DNA from: Lentisphaeria bacterium UBA4640
GTDB taxonomy: Bacteria > Verrucomicrobiota > Lentisphaeria > Victivallales > UBA1829
Length of the DNA: 33,064 nucleotides
Reading direction: 5' to 3'
Assembly (NCBI GenBank): GCA_002405835.1
Contig: DHMO01000067.1
Span: 1-33,064 of the forward strand
Shown here: piece by piece, positions 24,641 through 32,776 of the stretch
Layout of the letters: each line of letters begins with the position of its first letter
Numbering within the stretch: position 1 is the first letter of the stretch
The notes under the pieces: model-generated
Database searches by the model: none
What the model saw: the letters and a program-made list of their open reading frames with translations, nothing else
What the model was told of the DNA's origin: nothing
Program-made: the position numbers and the translations under genes

Positions 24641-25360
24641 TTATGATTTTTTCATTTGTTCCAGTTTGGAAACGAGCGAGTCGATGCGCTGGGATTTTAC
24701 GGAAAGCTCTTTGGCGCGGTGCTGCAGTTCGGCTTTGTAGAAATCGCAGAAGAATTGTGCGATTGCCGAGGTCGCCGCAAAATTCTCTTTTGCCGCCTCC
24801 TGCAGGCTTCGCAGAGCCTCTATATCGTTGTTTATCTTTTTCTCCGCCGCCTCCTGCATATTTTGCAGAGTTGCAATGTTGCTGTTTATCTTTTTCGCAT
24901 CGCCGGATACATTTTCTGTGTATTTCTTCAGCATATCGAAGTAGCCCCAGATGTCATTGCGGCAGAATTTTATGAATTCGGAGGAAAAATTCTTTTTCAG
25001 GTCATCCATAGCTTTCATATTTTGTTTCTGGAGTGCTTCGACCGCCATCTGATTTTTCTGCTGGAACGCTTCAAACCGCTGCTTGAGTTCAGCGGACAGG
25101 AATCTGTGCTGTTCAGCGGAATCTGCAATATTTTTCTTCAAAATCTGAATATCTCTTTCCGATTTCTGAATATCGGATTTTGCATTCATGATTTCTTCCC
25201 GCAGACATTCCATGCTCTCGTTGATTTGTTCCAGTTCATCGCGGATCGGTTTGAGAGAGTGTTGAATAATCTGCTTAATGTCAGTTTCTTCCGGCACGTC
25301 AATGGAGATAAGTTCATCATTAAAGATACCGGCTTTTTGTACAACGTCAAAATGTTTCAT
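24641..25360 (-). CDS. Coiled-coil protein of the dynamin operon, function unknown
   Basis: A 239-residue soluble, highly charged protein without recognisable family. Residues 28-120 predict a long coiled coil (heptad-like DELEQINESMECLREEI, SDIQKSERDIQILKKNI). A short aromatic section (FIKFCRNDIWGYFDMLKKY, about 129-147) interrupts it. Residues 157-192 hold two tandem 18-residue copies (KINSNIATLQNMQEAAEK / KINNDIEALRSLQEAAKE), and a final helix closes the protein. The start overlaps the stop of the small GTPase gene (ATGA), so both are made in linked amounts. It may be the adaptor or effector of that GTPase. No signal or membrane segment is seen. Confidence 0.75.
   Translation of the reverse strand: MKHFDVVQKAGIFNDELISIDVPEETDIKQIIQHSLKPIRDELEQINESMECLREEIMNAKSDIQKSERDIQILKKNIADSAEQHRFLSAELKQRFEAFQQKNQMAVEALQKQNMKAMDDLKKNFSSEFIKFCRNDIWGYFDMLKKYTENVSGDAKKINSNIATLQNMQEAAEKKINNDIEALRSLQEAAKENFAATSAIAQFFCDFYKAELQHRAKELSVKSQRIDSLVSKLEQMKKS
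24785..24892 (-). repeat. 54-bp tandem repeat, two copies, in the coiled-coil gene
   Basis: Residues 157-174 and 175-192 of the coiled-coil protein are diverged copies of one 18-residue unit. At DNA level the shared block GCCGCCTCCTGCA recurs on the + strand 54 bp apart. Confidence 0.65.
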
Positions 25361-26235
25361 TTTTTAAGAAGTTCCTCTGAGTCTGAAATGATTTTCCTTA
25401 AGCGGGAAGTCCATCTCTCTGTTAATGCCTGCAGTTCTTGTTCCATATTTTCGCAGAGTTCTTTGAGAGGCATGATAGCCGCCTCTTCAATGACTCTGCG
25501 GATTTCCGGAATCCCGCTTTCTGTTTCGAGTTTCTGAGGGGAAAACTGCCATTTTTTCTTTTTGCAGAAAAACTGAATATCATCAATCAGTTCTTCGGCA
25601 TCTTTTCTCGTCTCTTTATTGGGAGAATGCAGATCCCACTCTAAACGACCGGTTGCAAACCATGCAAAAATCGGGTTGGCAGGCCAGACTTTCTGTCCCT
25701 GTATGCGGATCAGCGAGGCGTCGATTCCCGCGCTGGAAAGCTGGGACTCAATGATACCGATGAGTTCCATGTTCTTTTTATTTTGGGGATCCCAGTGCAG
25801 TTTGTCCATGCAGTTCATGAGAAACAGTATTCTTTTTCCTGCACTTTGAATGGTTTTCAGAATCCGGAAAGACTTCTCGCCGAGCTGCCCAGATCCATGA
25901 ACGAAGATGATGATGTCGGATTTGCGGATGGCATCCTTTGCGGCTGCATTGTCTTCGTTGTTTGCATCGAATCCGGGCGTATCGATGAGGATGGCATCTT
26001 TCAGAATCGGTCTGCTGCATGTCACTTCCAGATAATTTTCTGACGGGGTTGCACCGTAGATCTGCCGTGGTGCTGTATTCGTTTCTCCGTAGAGAAAGTA
26101 CGTGCAGCATGAAGTCGTTCTGCACCCATGCCCTGTGGGGGCGTATTTCGCCCCCAGGAGACAGTTGACAAGAGTCGATTTCCCGTTCTGAAACTCTCCG
26201 ACAATTGTGATTTTCGGCAGTTTTGCGGAGCTCAT
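25357..26235 (-). CDS. Small dynamin-superfamily GTPase
   Basis: A 292-residue P-loop GTPase. G1 is GEFQNGKST (13-21), a G2 threonine lies near TGHGCRTTS (34-42), G3 is DTPGFD (85-90), and G4 is NCMDK (141-145), a fair NKxD variant. A NPIFAWFATGRL segment (187-198) looks like the post-G5 region. The last 60 residues form helices rich in Glu/Lys. The GEFxxGKST loop places it with bacterial dynamin-like proteins rather than Era or Ras types, but it lacks the long helical stalk and any membrane paddle, so it is probably a soluble switch. It overlaps the third dynamin upstream and the coiled-coil gene downstream by 4 nt each. Confidence 0.82.
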   Translation of the reverse strand: MSSAKLPKITIVGEFQNGKSTLVNCLLGAKYAPTGHGCRTTSCCTYFLYGETNTAPRQIYGATPSENYLEVTCSRPILKDAILIDTPGFDANNEDNAAAKDAIRKSDIIIFVHGSGQLGEKSFRILKTIQSAGKRILFLMNCMDKLHWDPQNKKNMELIGIIESQLSSAGIDASLIRIQGQKVWPANPIFAWFATGRLEWDLHSPNKETRKDAEELIDDIQFFCKKKKWQFSPQKLETESGIPEIRRVIEEAAIMPLKELCENMEQELQALTERWTSRLRKIISDSEELLKK

Positions 26236-28742
26236 GCATTAATCTCGTTAGACACCTGAGCTTCGAATTCCCGGATTTCGCGTCTGAGCGGCTCAATCTG
26301 TTCCACGCGGATTTTGTGGTTCTTTTCCGCAATCTCTTTGCGTTTGGTCTCCGATTCCGAGAAGTTGCGCTTTGCAGGATCGACATGTTCTTTTTCGAAG
26401 CGAACAAGAAGACCGTTAAGGAATTCTACAATGCGTTTTTTGAGAGATTCTTGCATGCTATTGAATATCGGCTCAAGTACGGAGCTGATCTCTTCTTGGT
26501 TTTCTAGGGATTTTAGTTTCTTTTTGAGTTTGGGGATGGTTTGGCTTTCTGCTAGTTTTTTTGCTTTTTTGCTTTGATTTGCTGCGATGGTTTCTTCGCT
26601 TTGGAATATTTGAAGGAAGCCGTCAAATATTCCTCCTAGAGAGGATGTTTGGAGAAGTGTTTCACGTGTGAGATTGTAGATTTCGATTGAATCGAAAATT
26701 TTAGCCCTGATTTTCGTTAATTGATCTTCTAGAGTAGTGCCCTCAAAAATTCTAAAAGGGATATCTTTGAGATATTCGTTTTTACGAATATCAGCATTCC
26801 ACAAATCTTTTATTTCTTGCTCTATACATTCGAGCCTTGAGTGGAATGCTCGCCAACTGTTGCAGATGTCCTTTTGCTTTGTCCAAGATGTTAAAACGTT
26901 TATTGTGCCGTTTTTGAAAAGCATGTTAAGCTTAGGGGATACATTGCGGAAAATTGCATCATTTAGTCCGCGACCATCCAATTTAAATTTTGCTCTTTCA
27001 ACGACGACAGTATAAGCAATCACGAAACCAATTTCTTCGATGAATTTATCATCAATGATTTGGTTAATCAAGTCTTTCGCAAGCAGCGGACTTAGAAGTT
27101 CCTTTTCTGTAACAAGAGGAGATCTGTCAACAATGCTTTTGGATTTTTCAACGAATTTTTCTAGTTCAGCTTTGCTGGCCTCAACTTTCCCTTGCCAGAC
27201 TTTCTCGTCTTGCAACGCCGCATCTTCGCTGGTCTTTAATATCCCTTCGTATTCCTGAAGAGCGTCTGCTGCTTTTCGACTTCCGCTGTCGATCAGGACC
27301 GCACGGGATTTTTTCGAGATGATATCCTTGTTTAAGAAATCCATGATTCCATCAATATGGCTTTCTTCCTTGACTAACGCAATGGATTCTTCTGAAACGT
27401 CGTCCACGCCCCTCAGGCTCCTTATTCCGGTCATGACTCCAGCATCATTGATCATACTGATCCACATTTCTTCAGGAGCTGGACTCGGAGAGGTATCTAT
27501 ATTTTCGGAGTCGATTTTCATACCATAAAGATCGTTGTAGGATAATCCCTTGTGCTGTGCCAAACGTTCTCCCTGATTGGCGAGAAATGCTAATCTTGCA
27601 TCATAGGGAAGCAACGGGAATTTTAAGTCGTTTTCTTTAAGAATCGCTTTTGTGACGGGGAAGATATTCTTTTCTATGTTGTTATGCCTTCCTCTGAAGT
27701 TGACCGATCCAACAATCTTGTCCTCCATTCCTATTTTTTTGATATAAGCAAGAGCTTCTAGGTCTTGTTGACCAATCTGCTTTTCTCCGCTGATGAGATA
27801 CCATACAGCGTCTGAATGCATGATCGCTTTGGTCGTTACATTTGTATCAAAGGCATTGGCAAAAAGTCCGGGGCAGTCAGAGATTCGACATCCTACGCGG
27901 GAAAGATTTTTCGACTTAATGCGCAGGAGAGTACGTGCAATGAAGATAAAAGCGACTTCTGAAAGTTTAAAAGACGCTTTTTGTCCATCACTCCAACGGG
28001 GTGCCCAATCAGTGGGGAAGGCTACCAGTGATTGAAAGTCGTAAATTCCCGTTGTAGTTTTGCTAATCAGCTCTTTATATTCCGGAATGTTGTAGAAACG
28101 GTCTATTAATGTAGCAATACGCAATCTATCCAACTCATCAGAGGATAAGCTGCCTTTATTCGCGTTCCATTGTTCCCACCAAATATTCAGTGTGTCGCGA
28201 ACAGCTTTCCGATGCGTGGGATTGTCAAGGTCGAGTATTTTAGCAAACTCTTCAGGGGAAGAAATTTTAGAGAGATACTCCTCTTCTTTCATTCCCGTTT
28301 TGGTGACAGAATTCTTGAAGTTTTGGTCTTCTGAAAGAATTTCATGCAGAATATCGTACATCCCTAGTTGGATTTCGTACTTTGACTTGAAGGTGATTTC
28401 CGCCCATTCATCCATGCCGTTTTTGGTTTCACCGTCGGAGATGTTCTGGGCGGAAATGATGGCGGCGGAAGTCTTGATTCCGCCGCCGCCGAGTCCGCGG
28501 GGACTCAGGTCTCTGCCGTCGCAGAGCGTGTTGAAGGTCGTTGATTTGCCACCTTGAAATTGAGCTACAAGAACAATTTCGAACTGGTTTTCGAGACATT
28601 TCTTCCGGATTGCGGCAAGTTCAGTCGCCTCTTTTTCGGGGATTTCAAGCCCTTTTGTGCGTTCCAGAAGTTTCAGAAGTTCATTTCTGCGTGTTTCGTA
28701 CCACTGAGCGCGGTCCATTCCGGTTGTATCCTGCAGCTGCAT
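26232..28742 (-). CDS. Large dynamin-like GTPase 3
   Basis: An 836-residue protein. G1 is AQFQGGKST (60-68), with a glycine-rich G2 region PRGLGGGGIKTSA (81-93) and G3 DCPG (289-292, in place of DxPG with a hydrophobic residue). No NKxD is obvious; VNFRG after the next strand may stand in. The insertion between G2 and G3, about 195 residues, is long. The C-terminal half is helical stalk with charged heptads near residues 740-836; no transmembrane segment is visible. The base composition of the interior is much lower than at the G1 end (see findings). The start ATG 28742 has GAAAGG about 10 nt upstream, 21 nt after dynamin 2. The 3' end overlaps the small GTPase gene. Confidence 0.8.
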   Translation of the reverse strand: MQLQDTTGMDRAQWYETRRNELLKLLERTKGLEIPEKEATELAAIRKKCLENQFEIVLVAQFQGGKSTTFNTLCDGRDLSPRGLGGGGIKTSAAIISAQNISDGETKNGMDEWAEITFKSKYEIQLGMYDILHEILSEDQNFKNSVTKTGMKEEEYLSKISSPEEFAKILDLDNPTHRKAVRDTLNIWWEQWNANKGSLSSDELDRLRIATLIDRFYNIPEYKELISKTTTGIYDFQSLVAFPTDWAPRWSDGQKASFKLSEVAFIFIARTLLRIKSKNLSRVGCRISDCPGLFANAFDTNVTTKAIMHSDAVWYLISGEKQIGQQDLEALAYIKKIGMEDKIVGSVNFRGRHNNIEKNIFPVTKAILKENDLKFPLLPYDARLAFLANQGERLAQHKGLSYNDLYGMKIDSENIDTSPSPAPEEMWISMINDAGVMTGIRSLRGVDDVSEESIALVKEESHIDGIMDFLNKDIISKKSRAVLIDSGSRKAADALQEYEGILKTSEDAALQDEKVWQGKVEASKAELEKFVEKSKSIVDRSPLVTEKELLSPLLAKDLINQIIDDKFIEEIGFVIAYTVVVERAKFKLDGRGLNDAIFRNVSPKLNMLFKNGTINVLTSWTKQKDICNSWRAFHSRLECIEQEIKDLWNADIRKNEYLKDIPFRIFEGTTLEDQLTKIRAKIFDSIEIYNLTRETLLQTSSLGGIFDGFLQIFQSEETIAANQSKKAKKLAESQTIPKLKKKLKSLENQEEISSVLEPIFNSMQESLKKRIVEFLNGLLVRFEKEHVDPAKRNFSESETKRKEIAEKNHKIRVEQIEPLRREIREFEAQVSNEINA

Positions 28743-28763
28743 TTTGAATAACCTTTCTTTCTT

Positions 28764-31052
28764 TTACTGAATTTTCTTTAACATGTCGGAGGCTTCTATG
28801 TAAGCATTCATCGCTGCCCGCTCCGCCGGCGTCGGGTTTTCGCTGAGTTCACCCAAGTAACCTCTGCTCCAAACAATGAAGGCATTAGCGACATCATTGC
28901 AGAAGAGAAATGCATCTTTCGCATTTTCAATGACTGCTGCAAAAATTCTGTTTGGGCTGAACGAGAGAGATGAGGCTACCGCGCCTTGGATCATGTTGAT
29001 AAGCAGGTTTCGGACATTCGGATCCTTTACAGCTCCTTCGATCAGATGTTTGTTTTTTCGTAATGCTCCGTCTCCAAGATCCCGGCTCTGTTGCATTGCC
29101 TTTGAATAGTCGTCAGCAGTTGCAGTCAACACCTTCAACATATCGGTAGTGTATCCTTCTGCTTCTTCTGGGTCTCCTTGAATAATTGGCAGCTTGGTCG
29201 GAGCCAGAACCTTTGTCGCAGCGATAAGGGTTGGCTCAAGATGGAAACGGAATTTGATATCAAATTCCGCAAGTCTGTACAGAGGTGTTGCCAATCCCTG
29301 CAGAAGCTCGCTGTCACCGTTTTGCTGATCCGGGGTTTTTATCAATTTTTGAGCGATGGCTTTAAGCTGGTTTCGGACTGCTGAAAGCTGGTCGATGTTT
29401 TGTTCGCGTTCAGGCACGAATGAATTCGTGTGTTTTTGAATTGCCAGAACAAAGCCGTCAAGAATTTTGGCAATGCGCTCCTGCAGGTGCTCATCAATCT
29501 CTTCCCATTGTTTGCGGAAAGCTATACGAACTTGGTTGACAACTGTTTGCGGCAGTCCGTTTTGTGTTAGAATATTATTTCTGACTGCTTCAACAAGTTG
29601 CTGACGGGAACCGTATCCGCATCCGTTGGAAATCCATTGTTTTACCTTGTCAGTTACCCGCTTGACTTCTGCATTCCATTCTTCATCTGTTCCTTCTGCA
29701 TGTTTCTGCAAGCCTTTAGCATAACTGGAAAGTTCTGCTGCGAGTTGATTCTGTAAAACGCCTGCTAATTGCAGGAAGTTCATCTTACATAGAGCCGTAA
29801 GCTGACCGAGTGCTCTTTTCACTTCCTCCAGCGTATCTTCCAAATTCTTCTTTGTCTGCTTGGCTTCTTCTTCGGTTTTTTTTAAAATTGCTTTGTCGAG
29901 ATCCGGAAGATTCTTTGCAAGGAATCTTAAAATTTCCGGCATGGTTTTGTTGGTAACAGCGTTCCGATCTCTTGCATCACAACGGATAATTTCGAAGTGT
30001 CGGCCTGTCTTTGAAAGCTGGTTTTCAATGTTTTCAACACAATCATCGGCGCGGTCTTTGGTGTCACCGTCAACATTCGCAAGAATTGCCGTGTATTTCG
30101 TCTGGTCTTTCAGGAGCGGAGAGGCGCTCTGTATGGCATCCAATGCGGTTGTGTCGTTCAGAGTCCATGCGAGATTTGCGTCCATGGGACGTTTCATCAG
30201 AAGGGTGGCATCGCAGACATCCTGCATGCCTTCGGTTTGAACTTCCGCCAGATTTCTTCCGGCTTCTCCGAGACCGGGAAGGTCGACGACGCGAAGTTGT
30301 TTGACTTCTTTTCCGGGGAAGGGCGCGTAGATTGTAATATCGTCGACCGCCATGAATTTGCCTGCTTTTATTTTTCCTCCCTCAGGGTAGGCAACAAAGT
30401 CCCTTAGGTCTTTGATATCGATTCGTACCTGTTTATATCCGGTCAGTTCTTTCTCGATAGAGGACAAATTGTCGATGGTGTCCTGGAGGCGGTTGATGAC
30501 ATCAATCTTCTGCTGAGTGTCCCCCTTGGGAAGCTCCAGTTTTTTTAATTCTTCGAGACTTGCTGGTGCCTGTATGCCTATTTCTCTGCACATTGGGGCG
30601 ATAACTTTTTGGAGGAAACTATCCTCCGAGTGCATGTCGGCAATAGCAACTGCTTCCGTTGCATTAACGATCTGGCTGCGTCCGGCAGTGGTGAAGAATT
30701 TGTCTGAAGTAGGAATCTGGTCATCGCCAAGTCCGGTAACGGCTTGGAGGAAGGTGCTTTTACCCATTCGCGCGGCGCCGCCGATTCCGATGCAGATTTC
30801 ATCCCGGTTGAAGCGGTCTGTGAGCTGGCTGAATTTTTTCAGCATATCATTCGCGGTTTGTGCCGCAGCCCTCGTTTTGGTGGTGAATCCACGTAAAGAG
30901 GGATTTTTGCTTTCTGCAGCCTGAACGGCGTCGGAAAATCTTGAGAAGTTCTCGGAAATGCTGTTCCAGAAATCTTTCTCTTTTACCACAGAGCTGAGAC
31001 GCTCTTTGCGGGCCGCGAGAATCTGATTGATTTGTTCCTGAAGAGATGGCAT
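28764..31052 (-). CDS. Large dynamin-like GTPase 2
   Basis: A 762-residue protein with a helical N-terminal region (1-85) and a dynamin-type G domain. G1 is GGAARMGKST (91-100), G2 lies near FFTTAGRS (119-126), and G3 is DLPGLGE (257-263). NVDGD near residue 313 may serve as a degenerate G4. Residues 370-560 are long helices (KKTEEEAKQTKKNLEDTLEE) expected to form the stalk. A moderately hydrophobic stretch near the C-terminus (NMIQGAVASSLSF ... AFLFCNDVANAFIVW) could dip into a membrane. The start ATG 31052 follows GGAGGA at 4 nt, 17 nt after dynamin 1. The closest concept is the bacterial dynamin-like proteins such as LeoA or DynA; direct orthology cannot be judged by eye. Confidence 0.82.
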   Translation of the reverse strand: MPSLQEQINQILAARKERLSSVVKEKDFWNSISENFSRFSDAVQAAESKNPSLRGFTTKTRAAAQTANDMLKKFSQLTDRFNRDEICIGIGGAARMGKSTFLQAVTGLGDDQIPTSDKFFTTAGRSQIVNATEAVAIADMHSEDSFLQKVIAPMCREIGIQAPASLEELKKLELPKGDTQQKIDVINRLQDTIDNLSSIEKELTGYKQVRIDIKDLRDFVAYPEGGKIKAGKFMAVDDITIYAPFPGKEVKQLRVVDLPGLGEAGRNLAEVQTEGMQDVCDATLLMKRPMDANLAWTLNDTTALDAIQSASPLLKDQTKYTAILANVDGDTKDRADDCVENIENQLSKTGRHFEIIRCDARDRNAVTNKTMPEILRFLAKNLPDLDKAILKKTEEEAKQTKKNLEDTLEEVKRALGQLTALCKMNFLQLAGVLQNQLAAELSSYAKGLQKHAEGTDEEWNAEVKRVTDKVKQWISNGCGYGSRQQLVEAVRNNILTQNGLPQTVVNQVRIAFRKQWEEIDEHLQERIAKILDGFVLAIQKHTNSFVPEREQNIDQLSAVRNQLKAIAQKLIKTPDQQNGDSELLQGLATPLYRLAEFDIKFRFHLEPTLIAATKVLAPTKLPIIQGDPEEAEGYTTDMLKVLTATADDYSKAMQQSRDLGDGALRKNKHLIEGAVKDPNVRNLLINMIQGAVASSLSFSPNRIFAAVIENAKDAFLFCNDVANAFIVWSRGYLGELSENPTPAERAAMNAYIEASDMLKKIQ

Positions 31053-31069
31053 TTTATCCTCCGCAATTC

Positions 31070-32776
31070 TTAGAGTTCTTCTATTGCTTTTTTGATTTCG
31101 GTCTGAGCATTTTCGAGCGCGGAGTTGTCGACAACCTGAGCAGCATTGAGGTTGTCGGTGATGGTCTTCGCCTGCTGTTCGTACTGGGTGTCGAGTGTCT
31201 GTCTGATGTTCTCAAGAGCTTTGTCGAGACCGCTGCTGATTTTCTCCTGTATATCGACGATCGTTTTATTCTGAAGTTCGTTCAAGCTTGCTTCCGCTTT
31301 TCTGAGAAGGAAGGTTTTTACTGCATTCCCGAGTACCAATTGTTTGAGAATCGGAATGATTCTCTGGCAGAGTTTGGCGATAAATGCAATGAAGATTCCT
31401 CCGGGGAGTATGATGTCAAGAGCGATGATATCTGCAATTTCCAAGAGAATACTCGGAATCTTTGCCATGAACCCGCCGTCAACATTCAGCTTGTCCTGCA
31501 GGAAGTTGTCCCATTCCAATGCAACATTGCCAAATGCTTTTTCTTTTGCAAGGAGGGTTGTCCGGACATCCACTTCAACTTTGGATGCGCAATCGTTGAC
31601 AACATCTGTCAGTTTTATTTTGAGCGCCTGATCCGCATTTTTCAAGAGCTCCTGAACCGATGTGAGGGTGGGGGCTTTTTGCAGTTCCTGTTTGAATTCC
31701 AGGAACACTCCGGCAACTTTCGCTTGAACCATGGTATTTGCAGAGCGTTTGATGCCTTCGAACTCGTGTTTCAGATCGAATTGAACCTCTTTGCTCTTTT
31801 CTTTGATTTCCGCAAGCTGTGCCTGAACTTTGCTTGCCAGTTCAGCATTGTCCGCGGCTGTCTGTCCTGCAGCTTTCAGTTTGGAGGCAATGTCAAGCAG
31901 GCAGTTGTCGAGGAATGCGCGGAGGTGTGTTGCAACATGTTCCTGACGCCCGGCGAGAGCATTGTTCATGAGGAACGAACTGATGCAGAGGGAAATCTGA
32001 TCCACCGTGCAGAGAATGTCTTCAACCGTTTCGTCGAAGCAGTACATTTCAACCGGAATGTTTTCTTTACCGATATTTGCCAGCTGGGCTTTGATGTTGG
32101 CAATGATCTGCATTCTCATATCTTCATTCTGATGATTTTCCGGGCGGTAGGAGATCAGAACCATCAGCCGTGCGATGCCGTCACGGATGATATTTTTACG
32201 GAGAAGACCAAGAGTTGCCTGATCCAGCATTTGAGGTTCGACGACGAGGATTGCAAGGTCGCAGGTCGGGATGATTCTGTAAGTGGTGTTCTGGAGAATT
32301 TCCTGATTCGGATCGTCAATTCCGGGAGTATCCAGAATGGTGTACTGCTTCAAACCTTCATTCGGAGTGAAGACTTTTACTTTGGAGACTTTGTTTGCGA
32401 GAGCAACACGATCTTCGCCGACAGTTGCCGATTCCAAGTTTTCTTTGGTCGGATTGTCGGTTGTCGTATCCAGAACCTCTTCAGATTTGGTGGAATCTGT
32501 CCAGTTGTAGACTTCGAGACGAGGAGTCTGACCGTATTCAACTTCAGTCGTCACGGAGGTGGTGCAAAGCCCGTCGCCTTCGAGGAGAATCGGGTTGTCT
32601 TTCAGGAAAACGTGATTGATAAGGGTTGATTTGCCGACCTGGTATTTGCCGACGACAGCGACGCGGTACTTGGGATTTGCGAGATTTCCGACTTCCGCAT
32701 TGAGCGCTTCCGGAGGATTGAATCCATGCTTTCTGGCGGTTTGAACGGCGTTGTTGATTGCTGTAGTTTTGTCCAT
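31070..32776 (-). CDS. Large dynamin-like GTPase 1 with membrane paddle
   Basis: A 568-residue bacterial dynamin-like protein, first gene of the operon. G1 is GKYQVGKST (43-51), G2 lies in LCTTSVTTEVEYG (70-82), and G3 is DTPGID (149-154). There is no clear NKxD; LISYRPEN occupies that position. Residues 300-430 form stalk helices, and 436-485 are hydrophobic (PSILLEIADIIALDIILPGGIFIAFIA), matching the membrane-inserting paddle of bacterial dynamins. Helices return to the C-terminus. I chose ATG 32776 because AAAGGGA lies 9 nt upstream; an earlier in-frame ATG at 32806 would include that site. The paddle makes this the most likely membrane-binding member of the three. Confidence 0.87.
   Translation of the reverse strand: MDKTTAINNAVQTARKHGFNPPEALNAEVGNLANPKYRVAVVGKYQVGKSTLINHVFLKDNPILLEGDGLCTTSVTTEVEYGQTPRLEVYNWTDSTKSEEVLDTTTDNPTKENLESATVGEDRVALANKVSKVKVFTPNEGLKQYTILDTPGIDDPNQEILQNTTYRIIPTCDLAILVVEPQMLDQATLGLLRKNIIRDGIARLMVLISYRPENHQNEDMRMQIIANIKAQLANIGKENIPVEMYCFDETVEDILCTVDQISLCISSFLMNNALAGRQEHVATHLRAFLDNCLLDIASKLKAAGQTAADNAELASKVQAQLAEIKEKSKEVQFDLKHEFEGIKRSANTMVQAKVAGVFLEFKQELQKAPTLTSVQELLKNADQALKIKLTDVVNDCASKVEVDVRTTLLAKEKAFGNVALEWDNFLQDKLNVDGGFMAKIPSILLEIADIIALDIILPGGIFIAFIAKLCQRIIPILKQLVLGNAVKTFLLRKAEASLNELQNKTIVDIQEKISSGLDKALENIRQTLDTQYEQQAKTITDNLNAAQVVDNSALENAQTEIKKAIEEL

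Noticed and set aside
28490..28505. Inverted repeat GAGTCC-GCGG-GGACTC
   Set aside because: It lies within the glycine-rich G2-coding part of dynamin 3 and is explained by codon choice.
31046..32629. 527-codon + strand frame opposite dynamin 1
   Set aside because: Cys/Phe-rich antisense of a clear GTPase, with no plausible start site.
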